Shown piece after piece: positions 24,220-37,245 of a stretch of 64,000 nucleotides of DNA. The stretch comes from Auanema rhodensis. Taxonomy: Eukaryota; Nematoda; Chromadorea; Rhabditida; Rhabditidae. The stretch lies in NCBI GenBank assembly GCA_964057225.1, contig OZ059899.1, positions 2,046,001 through 2,110,000 on the forward strand, written 5' to 3'. The position numbers were made by a program, and so were the translations under genes. Position 1 is the stretch's first letter. The number at the start of each line of letters is the position of its first letter. The notes under the pieces were generated by a model, which saw nothing but the letters and a program-made list of their open reading frames with translations, did not search any database and was not told the origin of the DNA.

Positions 24220-27040
24220 TGTCAAAATGTTTTTGGAAGCAATGTTAAGTGTACATGGAAACTCAACATACACTAATGCATCATTTTTCAAACGATCATA
24301 ACTAATTTTTGTATTGAGCGTTTCTCAATGTAGTATAGTGCATTCGATGCGGATTTTTAAGCTGCGTCGATCTGTGTTATCAGATTTGCGCTAGCTTAAA
24401 AATGCACCGAGATATCAACTGATATAAGTTCACACTTATATCCTCGATTTTCACCCTGAAGAATTAATTTTTTCGTTGAATAACATTGTCCATCGTCTTT
24501 GCCTTGAAAAATGAAATCTAAAAACATTTACTTTTTGCTAAATTATTTTGAAATTTTTCGAAAAAATTTTTGTCAAAATGTTTTTGGAAGCAATGTTGAG
24601 TGTACATGGAAACTCAACATACACTAATGCATCATTTTTCAAACGATCATAACTAATTTTTGTATTAAGCGTTTCTCAACGTAGTATAGTGCATTCGATG
24701 CGGATTTTTAAGCTGCGTCGATCTGTGTTATCAGATTTGCGCTAGCTTAAAAATGCACCGAGATATCAACTGATATAAGTTCACACTTATATCCTCGATT
24801 TTCACCCTGAAGAATTGATTTTTTCGTTGAATAACATTGTCCATCGTCTTTGCTTTGAAAAATGAAATCTAAAAACATCTACTTTTTGCTAAATTATTTT
24901 GAAATTTTTCGAAAAAAGTTTTCGAAAAAATTTTTGTCAAAATGTTTTTGGAAGCAATGTTGAGTGTACATGGAAACTCAACATACACTAATGCATCATT
25001 TTTCAAACAATCATAACTAATTTGTGTAATAAGCGTTTCTCAATGTAGTATAGTGCATTCGATGCGGATTTTTAAGCTGCGTCGATCTGTGTTATCAGAT
25101 TTGCGCTAGCTTAAAAATGCACCGAGATATCAACTGATATAAGTTCACACTTATATCCTCGATTTTCACCCTGAAGAATTGATTTTTTCGTTGAATAACA
25201 TTGTCTATCGTCTTTGCCTTGAAAAATGGAATCTAAAAACATCTACTTTTTGCTAAATTATTTTGAAATTTTTCGAAAAAATTTTTGTCAAAATGTTTTT
25301 GGAAGCAATGTTGAGTGTACATGGAAACTCAACATACACTAATGCATCATTTTTCAAACAATCATAACTAATTTGTGTATCAAGCGTTTCTCAATGTAGT
25401 ATAGTGCATTCGATGCGGATTTTTAAGCTGCGTCGATCTGTGTTATCAGATTTGCGCTAGCTTAAAAATGCACCGAGATATCAACTGATATAAGTTCACA
25501 CTTATATCCTCGATTTTCACCCTGAAGAATTGATTTTTTCGTTGAATAACATTGTCCATCGTCTTTGCCTTGAAAAATGAAATCTAAAAACATCTACTTT
25601 TTGCTAAATTATTTTGAAATTTTTCGAAAAAATTTTTGTCAAAATGTTTTTGGAAGCAATGTTGAGTGTACATGGAAACTCAACATACACTAATGCATCA
25701 TTTTTCAAACGATCATAACTAATTTTTGTATTGAGCGTTTCTCAATGTAGTATAGTGCATTCGATGCGGATTTTTAAGCTGCGTCGATCTGTGTTATCAG
25801 ATTTGCGCTAGCTTAAAAATGCACCGAGATATCAACTGATATAAGTTCACACTTATATCCTCGATTTTCACCCTGAAGAATTGATTTTTTCGTTGAATAA
25901 CATTGTCTATCGTCTTTGCCTTGAAAAATGGAATCTAAAAACATCTACTTTTTGCTAAATTATTTTGAAATTTTTCGAAAAAATTTTTGTCAAAATGTTT
26001 TTGGAAGCAATGTTGAGTGTACATGGAAACTCAACATACACTAATGCATCATTTTTCAAACAATCATAACTAATTTGTGTATCAAGCGTTTCTCAATGTA
26101 GTATAGTGCATTCGATGCGGATTTTTAAGCTGCGTCGATCTGTGTTATCAGATTTGCGCTAGCTTAAAAATGCACCGAGATATCAACTGATATAAGTTCA
26201 CACTTATATCCTCGATTTTCACCCTGAAGAATTGATTTTTTCGTTGAATAACATTGTCCATCGTCTTTGCCTTGAAAAATGAAATCTAAAAACATCTACT
26301 TTTTGCTAAATTATTTTGAAATTTTTCGAAAAAATTTTTGTCAAAATGTTTTTGGAAGCAATGTTGAGTGTACATGGAAACTCAACATACACTAATGCAT
26401 CATTTTTCAAACGATCATAACTAATTTTTGTATTGAGCGTTTCTCAATGTAGTATAGTGCATTCGATGCGGATTTTTAAGCTGCGTCGATCTGTGTTATC
26501 AGATTTGCGCTAGCTTAAAAATGCACCGAGATATCAACTGATATAAGTTCACACTTATATCCTCGATTTTCACCCTGAAGAATTGATTTTTTCGTTGAAT
26601 AACATTGTCTATCGTCTTTGCCTTGAAAAATGGAATCTAAAAACATCTACTTTTTGCTAAATTATTTTGAAATTTTTCGAAAAAATTTTTGTCAAAATGT
26701 TTTTGGAAGCAATGTTGAGTGTACATGGAAACTCAACATACCCTAATGCATCATTTTTCAAACAATCATAACTAATTTGTGTATTAAGCGTTTCTCAATG
26801 TAGTATAGTGCATTCGATGCGGATTTTTAAGCTGCGTCGATCTGTGTTATCAGATTTGCGCTAGCTTAAAAATGCACCGAGATATCAACTGATATAAGTT
26901 CACACTTATATCCTCGATTTTCACCCTGAAGAATTGATTTTTTCGTTGAATAACATTGTCTATCGTCTTTGCCTTGAAAAATGGAATCTAAAAACATCTA
27001 CTTTTTGCTAAATTATTTTGAAATTTTTCGAAAAAATTTT
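23869..27040 (+). repeat. Nine-monomer block D E' X13 Y D G D G B-ccc, first copy
   Basis: Monomers 69-77. X13 is X with a 13-bp insertion; Y has GTGTAATAAG (A95, T96); G is an E'-left, A/B-right hybrid (G28, G97, G247, T272); B-ccc has CATACCCTA near position 52. The same order, with one extra hybrid monomer, is at 28094-31629 (monomers 81-90). The Y-to-Y distance is 4589 bp, that is 13 x 351 + 26. Confidence 0.8.
24571..24934 (+). repeat. Monomer 71, 364 bp, with 13-bp insertion
   Basis: The terminal palindrome is duplicated in tandem: 24905-24917 and 24918-24930 are two 13-bp units, TTTTTCGAAAAAA and GTTTTCGAAAAAA. The second unit differs by one base (G for T) from the insertion in monomers 83 and 84. 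The body is type X (G75, T96, C110, T284, A295). This is the first length change in the window and shifts the array phase by 13. Confidence 0.9.
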
Positions 27041-28795
27041 TGTCAAAATGTTTTTGGAAGCAATGTTGAGTGTACATGGAAACTCAACATACACTAATGC
27101 ATCATTTTTCAAACAATCATAACTAATTTGTGTATCAAGCGTTTCTCAATGTAGTATAGTGCATTCGATGCGGATTTTTAAGCTGCGTCGATCTGTGTTA
27201 TCAGATTTGCGCTAGCTTAAAAATGCACCGAGATATCAACTGATATAAGTTCACACTTATATCCTCGATTTTCACCCTGAAGAATTGATTTTTTCGTTGA
27301 ATAACATTGTCTATCGTCTTTGCCTTGAAAAATAGAATCTAAAAACATCTACTTTTTGCTAAATTATTTTGAAATTTTTCGAAAAAATTTTTGTCAAAAT
27401 GTTTTTGGAAGCAATGTTGAGTGTACATGGAAACTCAACATACACTAATGCATCATTTTTCAAACAATCATAACTAATTTGTGTATTAAGCGTTTCTCAA
27501 TGTAGTATAGTGCATTCGATGCGGATTTTTAAGCTGCGTCGATCTGTGTTATCAGATTTGCGCTAGCTTAAAAATGCACCGAGATATCAACTGATATAAG
27601 TTCACACTTATATCCTCGATTTTCACCCTGAAGAATTGATTTTTTCGTTGAATAACATTGTCTATCGTCTTTGCCTTGAAAAATAGAATCTAAAAACATC
27701 TACTTTTTGCTAAATTATTTTGAAATTTTTCGAAAAAATTTTTGTCAAAATGTTTTTGGAAGCAATGTTGAGTGTACATGGAAACTCAACATACACTAAT
27801 GCATCATTTTTCAAACAATCATAACTAATTTGTGTATCAAGCGTTTCTCAATGTAGTATAGTGCATTCGATGCGGATTTTTAAGCTGCGTCGATCTGTGT
27901 TATCAGATTTGCGCTAGCTTAAAAATGCACCGAGATATCAACTGATATAAGTTCACACTTATATCCTCGATTTTCACCCTGAAGAATTAATTTTTTCGTT
28001 GAATAACATTGTCCATCGTCTTTGCCTTGAAAAATGGAATCTTAAAACATCTACTTTTTGCTAAATTATTTTGAAATTTTTCGAAAAAATTTTTGTCAAA
28101 ATGTTTTTGGAAGCAATGTTGAGTGTACATGGAAACTCAACATACACTAATGCATCATTTTTCAAACAATCATAACTAATTTGTGTATCAAGCGTTTCTC
28201 AATGTAGTATAGTGCATTCGATGCGGATTTTTAAGCTGCGTCGATCTGTGTTATCAGATTTGCGCTAGCTTAAAAATGCACCGAGATATCAACTGATATA
28301 AGTTCACACTTATATCCTCGATTTTCACCCTGAAGAATTGATTTTTTCGTTGAATAACATTGTCCATCGTCTTTGCCTTGAAAAATGAAATCTAAAAACA
28401 TCTACTTTTTGCTAAATTATTTTGAAATTTTTCGAAAAAATTTTTGTCAAAATGTTTTTGGAAGCAATGTTAAGTGTACATGGAAACTCAACATACACTA
28501 ATGCATCATTTTTCAAACGATCATAACTAATTTTTGTATTGAGCGTTTCTCAATGTAGTATAGTGCATTCGATGCGGATTTTTAAGCTGCGTCGATCTGT
28601 GTTATCAGATTTGCGCTAGCTTAAAAATGCACCGAGATATCAACTGATATAAGTTCACACTTATATCCTCGATTTTCACCCTGAAGAATTAATTTTTTCG
28701 TTGAATAACATTGTCCATCGTCTTTGCCTTGAAAAATGAAATCTAAAAACATTTACTTTTTGCTAAATTATTTTGAAATTTTTCGAAAAAATTTT

Positions 28796-29159
28796 TGTCA
28801 AAATGTTTTTGGAAGCAATGTTGAGTGTACATGGAAACTCAACATACACTAATGCATCATTTTTCAAACGATCATAACTAATTTTTGTATTAAGCGTTTC
28901 TCAACGTAGTATAGTGCATTCGATGCGGATTTTTAAGCTGCGTCGATCTGTGTTATCAGATTTGCGCTAGCTTAAAAATGCACCGAGATATCAACTGATA
29001 TAAGTTCACACTTATATCCTCGATTTTCACCCTGAAGAATTGATTTTTTCGTTGAATAACATTGTCCATCGTCTTTGCTTTGAAAAATGAAATCTAAAAA
29101 CATCTACTTTTTGCTAAATTATTTTGAAATTTTTCGAAAAAATTTTTCGAAAAAATTTT
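28796..29159 (+). repeat. Monomer 83, 364 bp, with 13-bp insertion
   Basis: Units 29130-29142 and 29143-29155 are both TTTTTCGAAAAAA, a perfect tandem duplication of the terminal palindrome. The body is type X like monomer 71, so the insertion probably arose once in an X monomer and was copied with the block, with the T/G difference arising afterwards. Confidence 0.9.
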
Positions 29160-29523
29160 TGTCAAAATGTTTTTGGAAGCAATGTTGAGTGTACATGGAA
29201 ACTCAACATACACTAATGCATCATTTTTCAAACAATCATAACTAATTTGTGTAATAAGCGTTTCTCAATGTAGTATAGTGCATTCGATGCGGATTTTTAA
29301 GCTGCGTCGATCTGTGTTATCAGATTTGCGCTAGCTTAAAAATGCACCGAGATATCAACTGATATAAGTTCACACTTATATCCTCGATTTTCACCCTGAA
29401 GAATTGATTTTTTCGTTGAATAACATTGTCCATCGTCTTTGCTTTGAAAAATGAAATCTAAAAACATCTACTTTTTGCTAAATTATTTTGAAATTTTTCG
29501 AAAAAATTTTTCGAAAAAATTTT
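29160..29523 (+). repeat. Hybrid monomer 84 (Y left, X13 right): gain-type junction
   Basis: The left part matches its right neighbour, monomer 85 (A75, G90, A95 T96, T110). The right part matches its left neighbour, monomer 83 (C272, T284, A295 and the 13-bp insertion at 29494-29519). X13, Y/X13, Y is the order expected when misaligned neighbours exchange and gain one monomer. The switch lies between about 29269 (position 110) and 29431 (position 272). Gene conversion could give the same left-right pattern but would not by itself explain the extra monomer relative to 24571-25285. Confidence 0.75.
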
Positions 29524-31980
29524 TGTCAAAATGTTTTTGGAAGCAATGTTGAGTGTACATGGAAACTCAACATACACTAATGCATCATTTTTCAAACAAT
29601 CATAACTAATTTGTGTAATAAGCGTTTCTCAATGTAGTATAGTGCATTCGATGCGGATTTTTAAGCTGCGTCGATCTGTGTTATCAGATTTGCGCTAGCT
29701 TAAAAATGCACCGAGATATCAACTGATATAAGTTCACACTTATATCCTCGATTTTCACCCTGAAGAATTGATTTTTTCGTTGAATAACATTGTCTATCGT
29801 CTTTGCCTTGAAAAATGGAATCTAAAAACATCTACTTTTTGCTAAATTATTTTGAAATTTTTCGAAAAAATTTTTGTCAAAATGTTTTTGGAAGCAATGT
29901 TGAGTGTACATGGAAACTCAACATACACTAATGCATCATTTTTCAAACAATCATAACTAATTTGTGTATCAAGCGTTTCTCAATGTAGTATAGTGCATTC
30001 GATGCGGATTTTTAAGCTGCGTCGATCTGTGTTATCAGATTTGCGCTAGCTTAAAAATGCACCGAGATATCAACTGATATAAGTTCACACTTATATCCTC
30101 GATTTTCACCCTGAAGAATTGATTTTTTCGTTGAATAACATTGTCCATCGTCTTTGCCTTGAAAAATGAAATCTAAAAACATCTACTTTTTGCTAAATTA
30201 TTTTGAAATTTTTCGAAAAAATTTTTGTCAAAATGTTTTTGGAAGCAATGTTGAGTGTACATGGAAACTCAACATACACTAATGCATCATTTTTCAAACG
30301 ATCATAACTAATTTTTGTATTGAGCGTTTCTCAATGTAGTATAGTGCATTCGATGCGGATTTTTAAGCTGCGTCGATCTGTGTTATCAGATTTGCGCTAG
30401 CTTAAAAATGCACCGAGATATCAACTGATATAAGTTCACACTTATATCCTCGATTTTCACCCTGAAGAATTGATTTTTTCGTTGAATAACATTGTCTATC
30501 GTCTTTGCCTTGAAAAATGGAATCTAAAAACATCTACTTTTTGCTAAATTATTTTGAAATTTTTCGAAAAAATTTTTGTCAAAATGTTTTTGGAAGCAAT
30601 GTTGAGTGTACATGGAAACTCAACATACACTAATGCATCATTTTTCAAACAATCATAACTAATTTGTGTATCAAGCGTTTCTCAATGTAGTATAGTGCAT
30701 TCGATGCGGATTTTTAAGCTGCGTCGATCTGTGTTATCAGATTTGCGCTAGCTTAAAAATGCACCGAGATATCAACTGATATAAGTTCACACTTATATCC
30801 TCGATTTTCACCCTGAAGAATTGATTTTTTCGTTGAATAACATTGTCCATCGTCTTTGCCTTGAAAAATGAAATCTAAAAACATCTACTTTTTGCTAAAT
30901 TATTTTGAAATTTTTCGAAAAAATTTTTGTCAAAATGTTTTTGGAAGCAATGTTGAGTGTACATGGAAACTCAACATACACTAATGCATCATTTTTCAAA
31001 CGATCATAACTAATTTTTGTATTGAGCGTTTCTCAATGTAGTATAGTGCATTCGATGCGGATTTTTAAGCTGCGTCGATCTGTGTTATCAGATTTGCGCT
31101 AGCTTAAAAATGCACCGAGATATCAACTGATATAAGTTCACACTTATATCCTCGATTTTCACCCTGAAGAATTGATTTTTTCGTTGAATAACATTGTCTA
31201 TCGTCTTTGCCTTGAAAAATGGAATCTAAAAACATCTACTTTTTGCTAAATTATTTTGAAATTTTTCGAAAAAATTTTTGTCAAAATGTTTTTGGAAGCA
31301 ATGTTGAGTGTACATGGAAACTCAACATACCCTAATGCATCATTTTTCAAACAATCATAACTAATTTGTGTATTAAGCGTTTCTCAATGTAGTATAGTGC
31401 ATTCGATGCGAATTTTTAAGCTGCGTCGATCTGTGTTATCAGATTTGCGCTAGCTTAAAAATGCACCGAGATATCAACTGATATAAGTTCACACTTATAT
31501 CCTCGATTTTCACCCTGAAGAATTGATTTTTTCGTTGAATAACATTGTCTATCGTCTTTGCCTTGAAAAATAGAATCTAAAAACATCTACTTTTTGCTAA
31601 ATTATTTTGAAATTTTTCGAAAAAATTTTTGTCAAAATGTTTTTGGAAGCAATGTTGAGTGTACATGGAAACTCAACATACACTAATGCATCATTTTTCA
31701 AACAATCATAACTAATTTGTGTATCAAGCGTTTCTCAATGTAGTATAGTGCATTCGATGCGGATTTTTAACCTGCGTCGATCTGTGTTATCAGATTTGCG
31801 CTAGCTTAAAAATGCACCGAGATATCAACTGATATAAGTTCACACTTATATCCTCGATTTTCACCCTGAAGAATTAATTTTTTCGTTGAATAACATTGTC
31901 CATCGTCTTTGCCTTGAAAAATGGAATCTTAAAACATCTACTTTTTGCTAAATTATTTTGAAATTTTTCGAAAAAATTTT

Positions 31981-32331
31981 TGTCAAAATGTTTTTGGAAG
32001 CAATGTTGAGTGTACATGGAAACTCAACATACACTAATGCATCATTTTTCAAACAATCATAACTAATTTGTGTATCAAGCGTTTCTCAATGTAGTATAGT
32101 GCATTCGATGCGGATTTTTAAGCTGCGTCGATCTGTGTTATCAGATTTGCGCTAGCTTAAAAATGCACCGAGATATCAACTGATATAAGTTTACACTTAT
32201 ATCCTCGATTTTCACCCTGAAGAATTGATTTTTTCGTTGAATAACATTGTCCATCGTCTTTGCCTTGAAAAATGGAATCTAAAAACATCTACTCTTTGCT
32301 AAATTATTTTGAAATTTTTCGAAAAAATTTT
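31981..32331 (+). repeat. Boundary monomer 92 between domains I and II
   Basis: The left half is domain I-like (A75, G90, C96, G247). The right end has G294 G295 and C314 (CTACTCTTTG at about 32294), a change I found elsewhere only in monomer 107 (37559) in domain II. It also has a private AGTTTACAC at about 32191 that breaks dyad 3. It looks like a recombinant sitting exactly at the join of the two domains. Confidence 0.6.
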
Positions 32332-34788
32332 TGTCAAAATGTTTTTGGAAGCAATGTTGAGTGTACATGGAAACTCAACATACACTAATGCATCATTTTT
32401 CAAACGATCATAACTAATTTTTGTATCAAACGTTTCTCAATGTAGTATAGTGCATTCGATGCGGATTTTTAAGCTGCGTCGATCTGTGTTATCAGATTTG
32501 CGCTAGCTTAAAAATGCACCGAGATATCAACTGATATAAGTTCACACTTATATCCTCGATTTTCACCCTGAAGAATTAATTTTTTCGTTGAATAGCATTG
32601 TCCATCGTCTTTGCCTTGAAAAAAGGAATCTAAAAACATCTACTTTTTGCTAAATTATTTTGAAATTTTTCGAAAAAATTTTTGTCAAAATGTTTTTGGA
32701 AGCAATGTTGAGTGTACATGGAAACTCAACATACACTAATGCATCATTTTTCAAACGATCATAACTAATTTTTGTATCAAGCGTTTCTCGATGTAGTATA
32801 GTGCATTCGATGCGGATTTTTAAGCTGCGTCGATCTGTGTTATCAGATTTGCGCTAGCTTAAAAATGCACCGAGATATCAACTGATATAAGTTCACACTT
32901 ATATCCTCGATTTTCACCCTGAAGAATTAATTTTTTCGTTGAATAACATTGTCCATCGTCTTTGCCTTGAAAAATTGAATCTAAAAACATCTACTTTTTG
33001 CTAAATTATTTTGAAATTTTTCGAAAAAATTTTTGTCAAAATGTTTTTGGAAGCAATGTTGAGTGTACATGGAAACTCAACATACACTAATGCATCATTT
33101 TTCAAACGATCATAACTAATTTTTGTATCAAGCGTTTCTCAATGTAGTATAGTGCATTCGATGCGGATTTTTAAGCTGCGTCGATCTGTGTTATCAGATT
33201 TGCGCTAACTTAAAAATGCACCGAGATATCAACTGATATAAGTTCACACTTATATCCTCGATTTTCACCCTGAACAATTAATTTTTTCGTTGAATAACAT
33301 TGTCCATCGTCTTTGCCTTGAAAAATGGAATCTAAAAACATCTACTTTTTGCTAAATTATTTTGAAATTTTTCGAAAAAAGTTTTGTCAAAATGTTTTTG
33401 GAAGCAATGTTGAGTGTACATGGAAACTCAACATACACTAATGCATCATTTTTCAAACGATCATAACTAATTTTTGTATCAAGCGTTTCTCGATGTAGTA
33501 TAGTGCATTCGATGCGGATTTTTAAGCTGCGTCGATCTGTGTTATCAGATTTGCGCTAGCTTAAAAATGCACCGAGATATCAACTGATATAAGTTCACAC
33601 TTATATCCTCGATTTTCACCCTGAAGAATTAATTTTTTCGTTGAATAACATTGTCCATCGTCTTTGCCTTGAAAAATTGAATCTAAAAACATCTACTTTT
33701 TGCTAAATTATTTTGAAATTTTTCGAAAAAATTTTTGTCAAAATGTTTTTGGAAGCAATGTTGAGTGTACATGGAAACTCAACATACACTAATGCATCAT
33801 TTTTCAAACGATCATAACTAATTTTTGTATCAAGCGTTTCTCAATGTAGTATAGTGCATTCGATGCGGATTTTTAAGCTGCGTCGATCTGTGTTATCAGA
33901 TTTGCGCTAACTTAAAAATGCACCGAGATATCAACTGATATAAGTTCACACTTATATCCTCGATTTTCACCCTGAACAATTAATTTTTTCGTTGAATAAC
34001 ATTGTCCATCGTCTTTGCCTTGAAAAATGGAATCTAAAAACATCTACTTTTTGCTAAATTATTTTGAAATTTTTCGAAAAAATTTTTGTCAAAATGTTTT
34101 TGGAAGCAATGTTGAGTGTACATGGAAACTCAACATACACTAATGCATCATTTTTCAAACGATCATAACTAATTTTTGTATCAAGCGTTTCTCGATGTAG
34201 TATAGTGCATTCGATGCGGATTTTTAAGCTGCGTCGATCTGTGTTATCAGATTTGCGCTAGCTTAAAAATGCACCGAGATATCAACTGATATAAGTTCAC
34301 ACTTATATCCTCGATTTTCACCCTGAAGAATTAATTTTTTCGTTGAATAACATTGTCCATCGTCTTTGCCTTGAAAAATGGAATCTAAAAACATCTACTT
34401 TTTGCTAAATTATTTTGAAATTTTTCGAAAAAATTTTTGTCAAAATGTTTTTGGAAGCAATGTTGAGTGTACATGGAAACTCAACATACACTAATGCATC
34501 ATTTTTCAAACAATCATAACTAATTTGTGTATTAAGCGTTTCTCAATGTAGTATAGTGCATTCGATGCGGATTTTTAAGCTGCGTCGATCTGTGTTATCA
34601 GATTTGCGCTAGCTTATAAATGCACCGAGATATCAACTGATATAAGTTCACACTTATATCCTCGATTTTCACCCTGAAGAATTAATTTTTTCGTTGAATA
34701 GCATTGTCCATCGTCTTTGCCTTGAAAAAAGGAATCTAAAAACATCTACTTTTTGCTAAATTATTTTGAAATTTTTCGAAAAAATTTT
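32332..34788 (+). repeat. Seven-monomer higher-order repeat HIJIJKL, first copy (2457 bp)
   Basis: Monomers 93-99 read H I J I J K L. They are followed immediately by the same seven in the same order at 34789-37245. Shared details go down to single markers: the first J of each copy has G at position 348 (AAAAAAGTTTTG), the second J does not. The L monomer shares A75, T180 and G264 in both. Confidence 0.85.
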
Positions 34789-37245
34789 TGTCAAAATGTT
34801 TTTGGAAGCAATGTTGAGTGTACATGGAAACTCAACATACACTAATGCATCATTTTTCAAACGATCATAACTAATTTTTGTATCAAACGTTTCTCAATGT
34901 AGTATAGTGCATTCGATGCGGATTTTTAAGCTGCGTCGATCTGTGTTATCAGATTTGCGCTAGCTTAAAAATGCACCGAGATATCAACTGATATAAGTTC
35001 ACACTTATATCCTCGATTTTCACCCTGAAGAATTAATTTTTTCGTTGAATAGCATTGTCCATCGTCTTTGCCTTGAAAAAAGGAATCTAAAAACATCTAC
35101 TTTTTGCTAAATTATTTTGAAATTTTTCGAAAAAATTTTTGTCAAAATGTTTTTGGAAGCAATGTTGAGTGTACATGGAAACTCAACATACACTAATGCA
35201 TCATTTTTCAAACGATCATAACTAATTTTTGTATCAAGCGTTTCTCGATGTAGTATAGTGCATTCGATGCGGATTTTTAAGCTGCGTCGATCTGTGTTAT
35301 CAGATTTGCGCTAGCTTAAAAATGCACCGAGATATCAACTGATATAAGTTCACACTTATATCCTCGATTTTCACCCTGAAGAATTAATTTTTTCGTTGAA
35401 TAACATTGTCCATCGTCTTTGCCTTGAAAAATTGAATCTAAAAACATCTACTTTTTGCTAAATTATTTTGAAATTTTTCGAAAAAATTTTTGTCAAAATG
35501 TTTTTGGAAGCAATGTTGAGTGTACATGGAAACTCAACATACACTAATGCATCATTTTTCAAACGATCATAACTAATTTTTGTATCAAGCGTTTCTCAAT
35601 GTAGTATAGTGCATTCGATGCGGATTTTTAAGCTGCGTCGATCTGTGTTATCAGATTTGCGCTAACTTAAAAATGCACCGAGATATCAACTGATATAAGT
35701 TCACACATATATCCTCGATTTTCACCCTGAACAATTAATTTTTTCGTTGAATAACATTGTCCATCGTCTTTGCCTTGAAAAATGGAATCTAAAAACATCT
35801 ACTTTTTGCTAAATTATTTTGAAATTTTTCGAAAAAAGTTTTGTCAAAATGTTTTTGGAAGCAATGTTGAGTGTACATGGAAACTCAACATACACTAATG
35901 CATCATTTTTCAAACGATCATAACTAATTTTTGTATCAAGCGTTTCTCGATGTAGTATAGTGCATTCGATGCGGATTTTTAAGCTGCGTCGATCTGTGTT
36001 ATCAGATTTGCGCTAGCTTAAAAATGCACCGAGATATCAACTGATATAAGTTCACACTTATATCCTCGATTTTCACCCTGAAGAATTAATTTTTTCGTTG
36101 AATAACATTGTCCATCGTCTTTGCCTTGAAAAATTGAATCTAAAAACATCTACTTTTTGCTAAATTATTTTGAAATTTTTCGAAAAAATTTTTGTCAAAA
36201 TGTTTTTGGAAGCAATGTTGAGTGTACATGGAAACTCAACATACACTAATGCATCATTTTTCAAACGATCATAACTAATTTTTGTATCAAGCGTTTCTCA
36301 ATGTAGTATAGTGCATTCGATGCGGATTTTTAAGCTGCGTCGATCTGTGTTATCAGATTTGCGCTAACTTAAAAATGCACCGAGATATCAACTGATATAA
36401 GTTCACACTTATATCCTCGATTTTCACCCTGAACAATTAATTTTTTCGTTGAATAACATTGTCCATCGTCTTTGCCTTGAAAAATGGAATCTAAAAACAT
36501 CTACTTTTTGCTAAATTATTTTGAAATTTTTCGAAAAAATTTTTGTCAAAATGTTTTTGGAAGCAATGTTGAGTGTACATGGAAACTCAACATACACTAA
36601 TGCATCATTTTTCAAACGATCATAACTAATTTTTGTATCAAGCGTTTCTCGATGTAGTATAGTGCATTCGATGCGGATTTTTAAGCTGCGTCGATCTGTG
36701 TTATCAGATTTGCGCTAGCTTAAAAATGCACCGAGATATCAACTGATATAAGTTCACACTTATATCCTCGATTTTCACCCTGAAGAATTAATTTTTTCGT
36801 TGAATAACATTGTCCATCGTCTTTGCCTTGAAAAATGGAATCTAAAAACATCTACTTTTTGCTAAATTATTTTGAAATTTTTCGAAAAAATTTTTGTCAA
36901 AATGTTTTTGGAAGCAATGTTGAGTGTACATGGAAACTCAACATACACTAATGCATCATTTTTCAAACAATCATAACTAATTTGTGTATTAAGCGTTTCT
37001 CAATGTAGTATAGTGCATTCGATGCGGATTTTTAAGCTGCGTCGATCTGTGTTATCAGATTTGCGCTAGCTTATAAATGCACCGAGATATCAACTGATAT
37101 AAGTTCACACTTATATCCTCGATTTTCACCCTGAAGAATTAATTTTTTCGTTGAATAGCATTGTCCATCGTCTTTGCCTTGAAAAAAGGAATCTAAAAAC
37201 ATCTACTTTTTGCTAAATTATTTTGAAATTTTTCGAAAAAATTTT
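34789..37245 (+). repeat. Seven-monomer higher-order repeat HIJIJKL, second copy (2457 bp)
   Basis: Monomers 100-106 repeat 32332-34788 in tandem. Reading marker by marker, the only difference I noted is A for T at about 35707 (CACACATAT). The first J again carries G348. This is the most recent-looking multi-monomer duplication of seven units in the window. Confidence 0.85.

Larger units (their letters stand above)
28094..31629 (+). repeat. Ten-monomer block D E' X13 Y/X13 Y D G D G B-ccc, second copy
   Basis: Monomers 81-90 repeat the order at 23869-27040, including the rare Y marker and the B-ccc marker, but contain one additional monomer (84) between X13 and Y. Monomer 90 also has GCGAATTTTT (A133), which the first copy lacks. 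Confidence 0.8.
1..32331 (+). repeat. Satellite domain I (monomers 1-92)
   Basis: This stretch is defined by variant sets that I did not find beyond it: A28 (GTTAAG), A295 (TGAAATC), T301 (ATCTTAAAAC), T309 (CATTTAC), C110 (CTCAACG) and G103. Copies with linked A75+G90 are the majority. Recurring types: A (G75, C96, C110, G247, T272); B (A75, G90, T96, G247, T272); C (A75, C96, A247, T301); D (A75, C96, G247, A295), and D2 with T284; E (A28, T96 G97, A247, A295, T309); F (A75, G103, A295). Order of monomers 1-24 is A B C D E F E A' E A' B2 B3 C' B2 A B C D E F E A' B C, where A' is A with C272. Its end is sharp: none of the A28, A295 or T301 markers occur after 32331. Confidence 0.8.
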
